Positions 1 through 11,334 of a stretch of DNA of 64,000 bases are shown in pieces. The stretch comes from Parelaphostrongylus tenuis (Eukaryota; Nematoda; Chromadorea; Rhabditida; Metastrongylidae). Under the pieces are notes generated by a model that worked only from the letters and a program-made list of their open reading frames with translations, was not told where the DNA came from and did not search any database. Location: NCBI GenBank assembly GCA_019055375.1, contig JAHQIW010001275.1, forward strand, positions 80,995 through 144,994. Reading direction: 5' to 3'. Both the position numbers and the translations under genes were made by a program. Position 1 is the first letter of the stretch. The number at the start of each line of letters is the position of its first letter.

Positions 1-316
1 TAAAAATTGAGTTTTATCAAATCGGCGCGGTAGAAGTAGGGAGCACTTCCGTACACAGTTCCATTGGGTTCGCGTTTAGTTTCCCTATCCACCATCTGGG
101 GACGCGCCACGTGCCCTCACGATTAGCTGAGCGATATCCCTCAAAGAGGTAGATCTGTGGAAAGGGTCATAGTGATGAGAAATACCTTCCATCAGCTGAC
201 AATTCAGGATGGTTACGGCAAACGTAAAGAGCCGACAACGCTGCACTCTTAGACAAAAGAGGAAGCTAAAGTAGGGATTTCTTTTTTCAATATGCTCTTA
301 CAAATTTCCCCTCCCC
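1..316. other. Flank outside the palindrome, repeat-derived
   Basis: No gene is recognised here. The segment around 60-130 (GGTTCGCGTTTAG, then CCTATCCACCAT) resembles segments near 30975-31030 and 63690-63760. The segment around 160-215 resembles the reverse complement of 9187-9240. This is therefore dispersed repeat DNA, possibly from the 5' part of a non-LTR element. Confidence 0.4.
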
Positions 317-1664
317 GCCTTAGGAGACATTTGTCCACAACCTCGAACATTCGTTATTTACGAACTCATTTTTCTGAAAGAGATTGGTGGCTCGGAGGGC
401 TGAGTGAGCTGGAAGTATATTTAACGGATCAGAAATCTAACAGAAGTCGATTTATGAATACTAACTTTCAGATTTTTTCTTTTTAATAAATTGTAGCACA
501 AAGCTGTTAATAAGAACTTTATTCGACTAACATTTCGACGCTTTCTTTATTGAAAGTCGATGCAAATCGGTCGTCCACTGCCGTTCGTTCTTGTTGTGGA
601 TTTCCGCCTTTATTTCGTTCGAGTGGAATCTTCTCCGAGAATAGATTGCTCGATGATAACAAATCGCTTTCAACGAAAGATTAGCAAATTGGAATACTAC
701 ACTTCAGCTGTATGTGTGGATCTCGCAAAGTGAGGTTCTCCATTCAAGCGGTGCTCTATCGAGGAAGGTTTTTTGAACCAGACGAAGGCGAAAATCCACA
801 ATGAGGACGAACAACAGTAGACCATCCAGGTGAAACATCGGCTCTAGAAAAAGTAAACGTCCGCCAAATGATTATTTCATTCAAAACATCGCGCTACGGT
901 CTTGATAAATAAAGAACATATGGTTGAGTGTCATAGCTAGTTTCAGTAAAGTCGGTTTCCAACACACTGTTTTCTAACTTCTCGCAAAAGAAACATTTCG
1001 GGCCTCTGAGGGGTTCAGGGGGAACACTTGTAGACTTGAATTGCCGCTATGCACATAAAAACTGCAAGCATAAGATTAGGCGTCCAAGTTGCTTACAAAA
1101 ATGTTGGACATCAAGCAATGTCCTATGGGTACTTGCCACGGAATGACACACGGCTGGAACAAAAATAGCCATCGAAATCATTTGCGAGCTGTTGAACTTA
1201 AGGAGTCAGTCACACAAAAATTATTGCGTGTGCTTTACTAACAAAGAGGCGACTTACCCAACCACCAAAATTTAAAAGGAGGATAGTAAATCTAAAGCTT
1301 AGTAAGTGAAGTGGTAGAAAATAGTTACCGTAAGCACAGCAGATTATTCCTTTCTCATCAAAGGCCAAATTCTTTGATCCCATATGCGCTTCTACTCTGA
1401 ATCCGCTGATCAAGTAAAATGGCAGGCCAGGATTTCAGGGATTCAACTGTCGAGAGGCCACTGAACTGTTAGTTGTGATTAGAGTTCTTGACTTGAAAAA
1501 CAATGTGAATCACAGATTTCACTGGGAAAGTGATATGTCGAACATTGGGAAATAAAGTGATGAGACGGTAAAATTCTTTTTTGATTCTTAAAAAGATTTT
1601 CTAGAGGCCGTAACTATTTTTTATAGACTTCAGAGTATAGTTGTCCAAATTTCTCAATTGGCGA

Positions 1665-2235
1665 GGCTTCATTAGGCATCGTGAATGCTTTTTCCAACTT
1701 CTGCTGGCTCGGTCATAGCGGTAGCTTCTCCTCCTCTCTGCTGAGGATCTTCTAATATCACTTCTCTGCAACGTTTTGCAAGTTCAGTCAATCAGCGCCT
1801 GCCTGTGGCACGTGTTATCTCACATTGGCGTATGTATCAATTCAATTGCTTCTGGATAAAAATATCTCTTGGCTACATCTTGACACTATGTCCTCGTAGA
1901 GCAAACGCAAAGATATTGCTGAGCATCGTATTCTTCCTCGATATTGTCAATAACAGACTTTGTCAAGGGCGGACTAAAGACTTGAATAGCATTTCAAAAA
2001 TCTAGCGGCTCCCTCTTCTTATCTCAGAAAATAGGAACTTCGCGGAGAAGACAATAACCTGCATTCGTATGGAATTTTAGATCTACAGTGACATTAGATA
2101 GGCAAAACTCGTGATATTAACTATGACGTCGTCCATTATGTTATGGTACTCTCCATTAGAAGATCCAACGTTTACCTCAAGATTAGGGCTTCTAAGATTG
2201 CAATTTACCATGGACTATTATAGTCGTCATGAATA
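1665..2235 (-). pseudogene. RTE family 1 endonuclease-to-linker remnant (left arm)
   Basis: On the minus strand this stretch reads as a broken version of the region between the endonuclease and reverse transcriptase of the RTE-like element seen better at 32798-34188. The right-arm twin (12654-12839) has a longer open stretch with the pattern GEYHNIMDDVIVN...CLSNV, resembling the 'EIDHIIVN..CLTDV' endonuclease end known from these elements. Frameshifts and stops are frequent. It lies opposite in strand to the adjacent RT remnant, which suggests a 5' inversion at integration. Confidence 0.6.
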
Positions 2236-2489
2236 CAATCAGACGGCCGCTGAATTTCCACTCTTGATTTCAAATCGTAAGTACCAGTTTTACTTTACGC
2301 TACTTGGACTTCGCCTGAATACGATCTTTACATTTATATATCTAATGATGACCGAGAGAAGTGTTTGGTTTCTTGCGACTTTTTATACCCATCGTATGGT
2401 CTGCTTATCTCTGCACGTGAGAACTTTATACTTGCAGGTAACAGCCAGTGTTGCCTGAACGGACGAAGTGGAATTTATTCAATGCAGGT

Positions 2490-3370
2490 AATCCATAACA
2501 GCCTTCCAGAACACTATGTGAACACTGGAATATGAAAATAGGGGAGTACAAGTCGACGATTAATCACACCATATTCGTTTTGCTGATAACGTCGTTCCTA
2601 TAACACCAAGCATTAGCCATGCAGAACGATGGCTAGGCGACTGACAATGCTTGCATGAAGATTGGTCACAGATAAATTTTACGAATACGGTGTTCATAAG
2701 GAGCAATTTTTTCAATGCTCTTTATGAACATCGCCCAACACTCACGTATAACAATGCATACCTTCGAATGCCCATAACGTCTATCTAGCTCGGGAAGTCA
2801 TCATGATGAACGCCTTAATGGCCTGGTAGCGTTGGCGATCGAGTGCATAGACGATCTAGTGAAGAGAATAAAAAACATCTGACTTTTTAACAACATTTGT
2901 AAGTCAACGATTATCCTTGCAACATCCATTGGAAGAACCTGGTCGCTACGTGAGCAGGATGAAGGATCATAAAGCGGTACCGAACATGCGTCGGATATAA
3001 TGATGTTAAGAGTAACACATCCCATACATTGGAAAATATTCGAATCCTGATCTGCGCCATTGATAGAGAGCACTATGCTGTGGCCAGGCTGTAGAAAATC
3101 ATGTTAGGCAAACTTGTAATGCGTTTTTAAGATGTCCAATTAACGAGGGCCCTTAACAACCCCAATCCTCAGAATATCAAAAGCACAACAGCAGCACCAT
3201 CAGATTTGGTTTGATGTTTTCACAAAAAGATCTAGAACAAAGATATTATCCCTTCAGAAGCCAAGGGAAACGCACTGGATCACTCCTTCACGCAATAGGA
3301 AAGAATGCAAGGTTTATCGGCGCTCGCTCGAGTCTTTCTACAATCAGCCGGGCGATAGGTAATGGTGATG
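2490..3370 (+). pseudogene. RTE family 1 reverse transcriptase 3' remnant (left arm)
   Basis: Broken RT and C-terminal domain of the RTE-like family. Visible pieces are a FADN-type version of the FADD catalytic motif (about 2572-2600), 'ITPSISHAER' after it, the YLxRE.xMMN block near 2785, the S/T-W-S-L-R block near 2935 and a 3' end at about 3360 whose GGCGATAGGT matches the CGACAGGTGATA end of better copies. The RT motif B segment is deleted relative to the right arm. It is not functional. Confidence 0.7.
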
Positions 3371-3449
3371 GCATTCCACTTTAAATGACGTTGTGAAACA
3401 ATTACGCTCATATCATCTTCGATGAAATATTTATGAAGTAACGGTCTAT

Positions 3450-3555
3450 ATACCTAAGAGTTGAGTGGTGAGCAAAAATGCGGCCTCAGGCATGAATCGA
3501 ACCCGCGTTTCATCCTATTCGGGGACGCGTGCTCTAACCATTACACCACAGAGGC
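3450..3555 (-). repeat. SINE family A (tRNA-like head), left-arm copy
   Basis: The reverse complement of 3483-3555 is a 73-nt tRNA-like cloverleaf with a GAA in the anticodon position. It is followed (toward lower coordinates) by the tail TTTTTGCTCACCACTCAA shared with other copies. Compared with the right-arm copy, the T-stem is damaged (CATGC instead of CCCGC), so this copy is the more decayed one. Confidence 0.75.
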
Positions 3556-4545
3556 GCATTTGCCCGATCACTCATTCTTCAACATCTCAATCTTAGCTAA
3601 TAGCCACCAACCTTTGACAGGTTTGGTCAGGTATGCGATTTCGCTTCTAATTGCTTCTTTTTCTTCTATTTTTCGTAATGATCTAATTTCGATGGAATGT
3701 TCCAGTACTCTGTTGATGGCGCAGAAAAAATAATGTAGCAGTGCTGCTCGCCGCTTAGTAATTCATCCACAGTAACACGGAACATCTTATTCAGCGTTTA
3801 TTATTGCTCGTAAAAATAACGCGGCCTATAATTCTATAGCGCTGACGCTTCTTTCAATTTGTCATTCGTGAAATAGACGACACAGGATTTATTACGGTTA
3901 TTTCCAGGTAAAAGCATTATAGCCAACGTTTTGAACATGAGTGGAATTTTCTTTTACACATTTGATCTAGCTTCACCGAAGAAAAGGTTTTTTCAGAACA
4001 CTGTTTGATACGCTGGAGGTGCATTGTCGACGAAGAGCTATTGATAGTTCGAAGTCCGACCTACCATTATCTGCAAAGCGAATTCATGAATTATGGAACG
4101 AAAATTTTTGTTATCCATTATCGAAAATCTCAGTGACATTTAACAGATTTATCACTTGTAAGACATAGCAGTATTTGCTAGCGAGGGTTGGTTTTGGGGA
4201 AAATTTTCGCAATTGATGGTTTTTCTTATGACCAGTTAGAAGGTTCATAACATTATCATTGACTGAATACATTCGTAATGCGGTACACTATTCACACAGT
4301 TGTAAACGTTTCGGCGCGTCTCGCTTTATTCAGGTCCTGGGAAGATCAAAGTGATCTGCAAGCTACTCAGTCAAAAATTTCATAACTGCGGCAGAGAGAC
4401 ATAATAAAGTAATTTTGAATCGCATATTAGAAAGCTAAGTTTGTAACACGTATAGCTTATTTCTTTAAGCCTTCCCACTGATTATTGAGGGTCATCCGCC
4501 TAGAGTCTTGCATAGGTAACACCGTGTCTGACTTAGGATGGAAAG

Positions 4546-5765
4546 ATTAGCCTGAAGCATGGCGCGACAACACGCGTGATTACGAGGCTTCTTTTTTGAG
4601 TATTCAAAATTTTGAGATTACTTCACAAGCCTAGATTACTGAATGAGTTGTACTGATGACCGTCTATTACTCAAAAATTCTCCAGATCTTTTTTCAGATG
4701 ATTTTTTCAGAACATTTGAGAAAAGAGGTGAATCACTGAAAGTTTTTAAGGGTTACACAAACAAAGTAACACTTCACTGTACGAAGTGTATACTGGAAAA
4801 TTTTGTATTGTCATCACATTGTGATGAAATTGGAGACGTTCCATAGATGTCCACCTTGATGAGTAACTTGGAAAGTTGAAAAAGTGACTAAGGAAGCATC
4901 AGCTCAATGTTAGTCACCCACATTCTGGAAAACGTCTCTTCCCAGTATCGATACATATGTATCATCATTCAGCAGCACTTTGCGCTTTGAAACAAGACTC
5001 TGTGCCTTCAAGCATTTCTTTCAACGACAATTATGACGCGGTTTCACTTTTGCTTCCTCATGCTGATAGAGTGTTAATGCCATATCAGTCGCTTGTCTCT
5101 TGATGCTTTAGTGAAATACTGCGCAAATTCTCGATATGTCTATCATTTTACCTATCCATCAACGAAGGAAACTTCAAAAGCGTATTAATTTTGAAAAACT
5201 GAGGAGTTTAGCAAAGTCTGCAAACACTATTCCTACTTCTCAAAATTTGTTGCCAATAACGTATGCACCGAACGTCGTACCCGTTTTTGTCGATGTAGAA
5301 AATCCTATATCTTTTGCACCATTTCTCTCGAAAAGGCACTTCTCAATTTGGCGTTTTGTTGATTTTGAGTGCTTCATTCTTGGGAACGTCTGGATTTTAT
5401 GTCATGCAATCAGAAACGAGAGGATGGAACCGAATTTTAGTGGTATCACTTAAATTGACGTGTACACTAAATTTTTTCTCCACGTGGTGTCTTTTACACA
5501 GTTCATCGTTATTTTACATTTGGCATGTATTAACTTATTGAATGTTTCTTATGTGTATCATATTAATAGATCACATAACGTGTCTTAAAGATTCTGCATA
5601 GAATTAGGTGAGTCCGCAATCCATGCAGATCTTGAAGTAGTTGAAGAGGTACACACGCCGATGCTCACGCGAAGGTGCTGAGTGGCGAATCCTTTGCTGC
5701 CTTATGAAGGATCTGATGTGAAACATGTAAAATATGTTTTCAGTTGAGCCTACCCTATTTCCTTA
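4546..5765. other. Left part of palindrome spacer, no recognised gene
   Basis: Single-copy within the window. Two + strand open stretches (4643-4846 and 5136-5453) have no recognisable motif. The second overlaps, in another frame, a hydrophobic stretch near 5350-5400 that could be a membrane segment, but no splice model links them to the downstream gene. Left unassigned. Confidence 0.3.
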
Positions 5766-5774
5766 GATTTTTAG
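5766..5774 (+). promoter_or_regulatory. Candidate trans-splice (spliced-leader) acceptor
   Basis: GATTTTTAG ends 9 nt before the ATG at 5784. The identical 9-mer stands at the same distance before the ATG of the paralogue (28758-28750, minus strand). Nematode mRNAs commonly receive a spliced leader at such T-rich AG sites; conservation in both paralogues supports use, but this is inference. Confidence 0.5.
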
Positions 5775-5783
5775 GAAACAAAA

Positions 5784-8104
5784 ATGAATATCCATTCACA
5801 CGTGATAAAGCACTCAACAAGTCGCCTCAAGCTCTCGTTGTTAGCCACAATTTCGACGGTGTTGGGATGTGGTGTGATGCCTCCAGGGCAAGGTAATGAA
5901 AGTGCAGTTGTTCTCAAATAACAACTAGGTATATTTCCTCTATCTGCTCTTGTTTTCAGCGCTTTGTATAGGAACGAATTTTTTACTCCTTTTCAATGCT
6001 ACAATGGTCCTTTTATGGCTCAAATTCGAGCATTCTTCGGTAAAAAACTCACCAAGCAGTGCACTCGAATGCTCATATATTCAACATGTCATATCTTTCG
6101 TTTCGAGTGTTTTCTTAAGACCACAGCTCAAATTTCAATATGCCTGATAATCATTATTTGAGCCACGCATGTCAGTGGTTTGTCAATGAGGGCTGACTTA
6201 TAGAGCCCGATACACGTGTTTCGATCTTGCGATCTCGTCGGTCGGGCAGTTACCATTTCTCGTCTTTTGCTAATCTTTGTGGGTGCTCCAGTTCCCACAC
6301 TAAGAGTTAGCGACGACGAACGCTTTATACTCTATGTCCAGTGAAAAACTCACCAAACACGGGGTGCTTTACGCTTGATTGCTCGTGGGATTGCATGGCA
6401 TATTGATTGCAAGGCATATTGAATTTTGAGCTGTGGTCTCAAGAAAGCACTCAAAACGAAAGTTATGATATATTGAATATACTGTCCACGAACGATTGAG
6501 TGTGCAACACTCTGTGTTTGGCGAGTCTTTCACTGGACAGAGTGTAAAGAGTTCGTCGTAGCTAACTCTTAGTGTGGGGACTGGAGCACCCACAGATATT
6601 AGCAAAAGACGAGAAAGGGTAACTGCCCGACTGACGAGATCGCAAGATCGAAACACGTGTATCGGGCTCTATAAGTCAGCCCTGTTTGACAGACCACTGA
6701 CATGCGTGGCTCAAAGGTGGCTGCAAGGTATACATAAGACTTACAAAAAGATAGCGTCTTCAACGCATTTTCAAATAAAATGTTCTCATTCATATTTTTA
6801 CTATTATTACAGCAAAAAAAATCAAACTACGGAGTCGTATTTGTACACCTAATAGTTCATCACTGCTCCAAAGGTAATACGTTCATAGCTTCTCAGTGGA
6901 TCTATTATGATTTTGAAATAATAATGATTCACTGAAAAAAGTACACACTATCGTTACAGGAAGTACAAGGACCTTCACAGTCACTGGCTTCACTTTGCCT
7001 GCTGCCATGGCTTACGCCGGGAAACCCGAAGTTTCAACGAAAGTACCTGCCATGGCAGCTAGCGAGGCGGGTGCTCGGGGATTTGTATCACGTCTTGTGA
7101 TGCAAACAGTGAGTTTGAACTTCTATATTCTGAGTTTTTTATGAAGTTGGGCAAGGCGTAAGACGTTTAATACAATTTCTGGCAACATAGCTTCACAGAG
7201 TTTGGTTGAAGACGCTTTGATAGACTCTGCTAAGTAGTAAAAAGTTTCCTTTTAAGGTTTTTGATGTTCTCGAACAACGAGGTCGTAGCGCATTACTACC
7301 CGCTTCCGTAATTTCATCCATTTTGGATCAGCTCAATGTAACAATCAGCTATACACCAATGGTCTGCAATATGGCAAATAGCCCACAGGAGATGAGTGAG
7401 TGGTGCATATTGAACATATTGAAAAACCATTCGAAAGGTGGACAGAAGTATAATAGGCGCGAAATAATAACACAAGCGTCCTTTATCTTTAAAATGATAA
7501 ATAGTACCAGAGAATCACTAAAAGCTGCTTTATAATTCAAGGGACATCATTGCGGCGAAAATTCAAGCCTTCCAATTTTTTTAAACGAGTTGCTTCACAT
7601 TTCTCTTCTATTGCTGATGCATTATTCAGTGTGTCAGGGTATGGTTCGAAGAGTTTTGAAAATTGAGGGAATATCAGTGCGCGAAAAAGTTGAAATCTTT
7701 TCAGGTTACCACTGGAATGAAAGAACGTGTTTTTCTAAAAATCATAGTTTCTTGCAGTCAACACTAATATGATGCCGACTTGCGTCGTCGTCGACAACAC
7801 AGTGACGGCAATTTGCTCTACAAATCAAGCGAAAAAGTGCTCAGAGGTAGACGGGGCAGTGAAAATAACTCCTATACCTCCCACAGCTTTGACAATTGGA
7901 GGAACTCTCTCGGTTTTAATTGAGTTCTTTTTCTGCAGCTTCGTTTCGTAAAAAAATTTTTCTGATTAGACAACAAACATCATAATGGCAAATTGGCCAA
8001 GAGCGATGTGGCAAAGTGTGGTGAATCAAGCGGTGCGAATGTTGGCATTGGGACCGTTTAGATCAAACTTTTTCTCGGCATCAGCCGTTATCGGCGGAAA
8101 CTGA
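5784..8104 (+). CDS. Small secreted Cys-containing protein, paralogue 1 (five exons, 228 aa)
   Basis: Exons 5784-5892, 6960-7108, 7257-7395, 7758-7912 and 7970-8104 join in phase (1,0,1,0) with GT/AG sites at every junction and end in TGA. The start is the only ATG with a hydrophobic leader; residues 15-28 form a signal-peptide core ending before Cys29. The mature part begins CGVMPPGQG. It contains the blocks VTGFTLP.AMAYAG, KVP, VFDVLE.xGRxALLP, VISSILDQL and TPMVC, then Cys141, 152 and 160, and ends GGTLS-TTNIIMANW...SASAVIGGN. One NVT glycosylation sequon is at about Asn113. I do not recognise the family and assign no function; secretion is inferred from the leader. The minus-strand gene at 26845-28740 is a full-length paralogue with the same phases and five aligned cysteines, which makes the model very secure. 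It lies in the spacer of a large inverted repeat. Intron 1 holds a palindromic repeat. Confidence 0.88.
6050..6735. repeat. R1 palindromic dispersed repeat in intron 1
   Basis: About 250-bp inverted arms (around 6180-6400 and 6450-6710) share GAGCCCGATACACGTGTTTCG and its complement, and CCAGTTCCCACACTAAGAGT and its complement. A + strand segment before the arms (TTTCGAGTGTTTTCTTAAGACC) recurs inverted at 6420-6460. The same family is at 22030-22112, 27930-28610 and 46795-47245. No coding capacity was seen; it resembles a non-autonomous foldback or MITE-like element, but no terminal repeat plus target duplication could be fixed. Confidence 0.75.
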
Positions 8105-8166
8105 GTGGACTGTGATGTGTTTGAGTCAAACTTCTTCCCTAATCGATATTCATTGTAGCGTCAAAG

Positions 8167-8176
8167 AATAAATAAA
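8167..8176 (+). promoter_or_regulatory. Poly(A) signal of the secreted-protein gene
   Basis: Two overlapping AATAAA hexamers (8167-8172 and 8171-8176) lie about 65 nt after the stop codon at 8104, a normal distance for a short nematode 3' UTR. Confidence 0.6.
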
Positions 8177-8179
8177 ATG

Positions 8180-10136
8180 GTAAATCACAATGGTGTTGGT
8201 GAGTCAGATTGTTGCAATAAACTTCACTGAAGTGCGCAATGAAGTAGATTTATGTTCGCGCATTTTCAGAAGTAACTGCGAAAGTTGTTAATAAAAATAA
8301 AACCCGATAACTTTTCTTTGTTCTACATCAGTAAAACTTCCAGGCAGATCCATTTTTGCAGTAACGCAATATATGTGCTCGATACACCATAATGCTCGAC
8401 TGTGGTCACTGCAATGCTGAGGATTTTGTCACTCGATATGCACTGATTTGAATAATTCATCGTCGATTCCTTTTGAAGATATATCCCTCTGCAAGGGATT
8501 GACTGAGGACCGCCCTACTGAAGGGCCTAGAATGGCGAAACAGCTGTTTAGTGCTGATTAAGTGCCTTGCCAGTCCTTGTGAAAGGCAAGAACATGTTGT
8601 CATATCACTAAAATACGACAATTGGACAAGTTGCGCAAATATGTGAAAATGCAACTCCAAAGGCAACTTGAAAGCCATTCTAAGCTCTGGATAATCTTGA
8701 AAGTGGACGCCTAAAAGAACTTGCACAGTTGGTATACACGACATGAAATTTACAATACCACAATCTAAATATGCATGCCGTTGACGGTATGTTTAAAATA
8801 TGTATACAGATCAACGAATAACTTAGAGTGCTTTCATAGCAGAGAAGTTGCAGTCCAGCAGAACCTTGTATCCACTAAACAAATAATTGGATATAAGTTG
8901 AGAACAACTGACGCAGCATGAAAACATTTAGTTCATGATTCACTACAAAAAAAGTAACTACACTCCTCATTGAACAGATGCAACGGTCGGTGACCAATTA
9001 GAAAGCAATAAGCTCACAATACCTGTATCCATGTTCTTAGACAACAGTGCGAATTATTGCTTGGAGGAGGTTCTGATACCTAAACTATGGAAGATGAAGT
9101 TTCTAAGAGTATATGGGATAAAGCGATTCAAATATTAGCTTTCTATCTTGCCTCAGAGTGCAATTTTGTTCTCTCTTCACGTCCGTGGTAACCATCCTGT
9201 ACTGTCACTTAATGAAAGGTATTTCTCATCACTGCAACCTTTACTCCGAATGTTCATATAGACTTGCTCAAATGCAATAATAATGTGACAACCTGAATAA
9301 CATGTTTTGAAAATCAAAGGAGATGTGGTGTGGGAATTATACAGTGCTAGAAACGTGTTTTGCCATCACAGGCTCATGTCACCTCATTGTTTTCCCAACT
9401 TTAGTTAAATGTATGGATGTCCTGACTATCTATCAGTGACGTTCGTCTGTACCTCAGGCCGTAGGTAATAATGAACTAGGCTAAGTCACTGCTACTCTTA
9501 TCACCATTCGAATGCGGTCATGCTCCTGATCATATCTGAAATAGTCTCTATTCATCGAAGCGCACTATTTAATGTGTCCATGTGATATGTAATCATTGTA
9601 TAATAGTTTCGTTAATTTCTACACCATTAATAACTGTCTTCGCTATTTTCCGCTGTATTAATAATGTTGCTTTGTATATGTAAAGGCTTAATTACCCAGC
9701 TTTGGAATGTCTGCGAGGTGGAACATTTCAAATGGCCGCAAAAGACCACAGAATCCTGACCATATGATTTCTTTCACTGGGTAAGAATTTCCATGGAAGT
9801 TTCAGTAACTGTTCAAGAGCCCATACCTTGAGGGAGAGCCGTACATGTTAGTTTTTTGGCAGGCCTCTCTATGGAGCTGCAGCATTCGAAATAAAATTGT
9901 TTCAAACCCGTCGCGCGGGACAAAATAATGATTAGTTTGCAAGCTACTGCTTTATTTCTCTCAGTTTTACATTATTAACATGCCGAGGTTTAAAGAAAGT
10001 CGGTCTTTCTAGTTGTCCCGAAGTGGTCATGGAATTGTCCCAACGACATTACTCATGCGCAGATCAGTCATAAATTCACTTCACAAGACAGTGCCTCTTT
10101 GACATCCTCAGTGGTTTCTGGAGTTTGTAAGGAATT
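8180..10136. other. Right part of palindrome spacer, no gene seen
   Basis: No exon chain or RNA gene is recognised. The only structure noted is a segment at 9187-9240 (AAAGGTATTTCTCATCACTG) that resembles the reverse complement of 160-215. The sequence is AT-rich with short random reading frames. Confidence 0.35.
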
Positions 10137-11129
10137 CTTCCCATCCTAAGTCAGTCACGTTAGTTATCTATGCAAGACTCTAAGCCGATAATCCCCAATA
10201 ATTAACTGGATGGCTTAAAAGAAATAAGCTATAAGTGTTACAAACTTAGCTTTCTAATATGCGATCCAAAATTACTTCATTATGTCTCTCTGCCGCGGTT
10301 ATGAAATTTCTGATTGAGTAGCTTGCAGATCACTTTGATCTTTCCAGGTCCTGAATAAAGCGAGACGCGCCGAAACGTTTACAACTGTGTGAATAGTGTA
10401 ATGCATTACGAATGTATTCAGTCAATGATAAGGTTATGAACCTTCAAACTGGTCATAAGAAAACCCACCAATTGCGAAAATTTTCCCCAAAACCAACCCT
10501 CGCTAGCAAATACTGCTATGTCTTACAAGTGAAAAATCTGTAAAATGTCACTGAGATTTTCGATAATGGATAACAGAAATTTTCGTTCTATAATTCATGA
10601 AATCGCTTTGCAGATAATGGTAGGTCGGACTTCGAACTATTAATAGCTCTTCGTCGACAATGCACCTCCAGCGTATCAAACAGTGTTAGGAAAAAACCTT
10701 TTCTTCGCTGAAAGCTAGATCAAATGTGTAAAAGAGAATTCCACTCATGTTCAAAACGTTGGCTATAATGCTTTTACCTGGAAATAAACGTAATAAATTC
10801 TGTAACGTCTATTTCACGAATGACAAATTGAAAGAAGCGTCAGCGCTATAGAATTATTGGCCGCGTTATTTTTACGAGCAATGATAAACGCTGAATAAGA
10901 TGTTCCGTGTTACTGTGGATGAATTACTAAGCGGCGAGCAGCATTGCTACATTATTTTTTCTGCGCTATCAACAGAGTACTGGGACATTCCATCGAAAAT
11001 AGATCATTACGAGAAATAGAAGAAAAAGAAGCAATTAGAAGCGAAATCGCATACCTGACCAAACCTGTCAAAGGTTGGTGGCTGATAGCTAAGATTGAGA
11101 TGTTGAAGAATGAGTGGTCGGGCAAATGC

Positions 11130-11236
11130 GCCTCGGTGGTGTAGTGGTTAGAGCACGCGTCCCCGAATAGGATGAAACGCGGGTTCGATTCCCGCCTGAG
11201 GCCGCGTTTTCGCTCACCACTCAATTCTCTTAGGTA
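11130..11236 (+). repeat. SINE family A (tRNA-like head), best-preserved copy
   Basis: 11130-11202 folds as a complete 73-nt cloverleaf. The acceptor stem is GCCTCGG/CTGAGGC, the D-stem GTGT/GCAC, the anticodon stem CGTCC/GGATG with loop CCGAATA, and the T-stem GCGGG/CCCGC with loop TTCGATT. Anticodon position reads GAA, but position 33 is C rather than the near-universal U. The same head plus the tail TTTTCGCTCACCACTCAATT (to about 11235) recurs at 3450-3555 and twice at 42400-42600. It is therefore read as a tRNA-derived SINE with internal A and B boxes, not as a working tRNA-Phe gene. Confidence 0.75.
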
Positions 11237-11334
11237 TGTAGACCGTTCACTTCAAAAATATTTCATCAAAGATGATATGAGCGTAATTGTTTCACAACGT
11301 CATTTAAAGTGGAATGCTATCACCTTACCTATCG

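Larger units (their letters stand above)
317..4545 (+). repeat. Left arm of a 14.2-kb imperfect palindrome
   Basis: The reverse complement of this arm matches 10137-14554 almost end to end. Outer edges are near CTTAGGAGACATTTGTCCAC (left) and its complement at 14535-14552; inner edges are near GACTTAGGATGG (about 4530-4542) and its complement at 10140. A comparable reading frame in the two arms (3461-3733 and 11224-10952) differs at 9 of 90 residues, so the arms are similar but not identical. The left arm lacks about 170 bp, at about position 2490, that the right arm has at 12200-12370. The arm consists of decayed retroelement and SINE sequence; no host gene was seen in it. Confidence 0.9.

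Noticed and set aside
3461..3733. 90-residue protein (and its twin at 10952-11224)
   Set aside because: The frames run antisense through the SINE A head and arm repeat; conservation between them is only that of the arms.
5950..6161. Extra exon after a TTTTCAG site at about 5951 in intron 1 of paralogue 1
   Set aside because: Exon 1 joins directly to 6960 in the right phase, exactly as in paralogue 2, and the segment runs into the R1 repeat.
11130..11202. Functional tRNA-Phe(GAA) gene
   Set aside because: The fold is complete, but position 33 is C, a damaged inverted copy exists in the other arm, and the same head plus tail recurs twice at 42.4-42.6 kb. A SINE head fits better.
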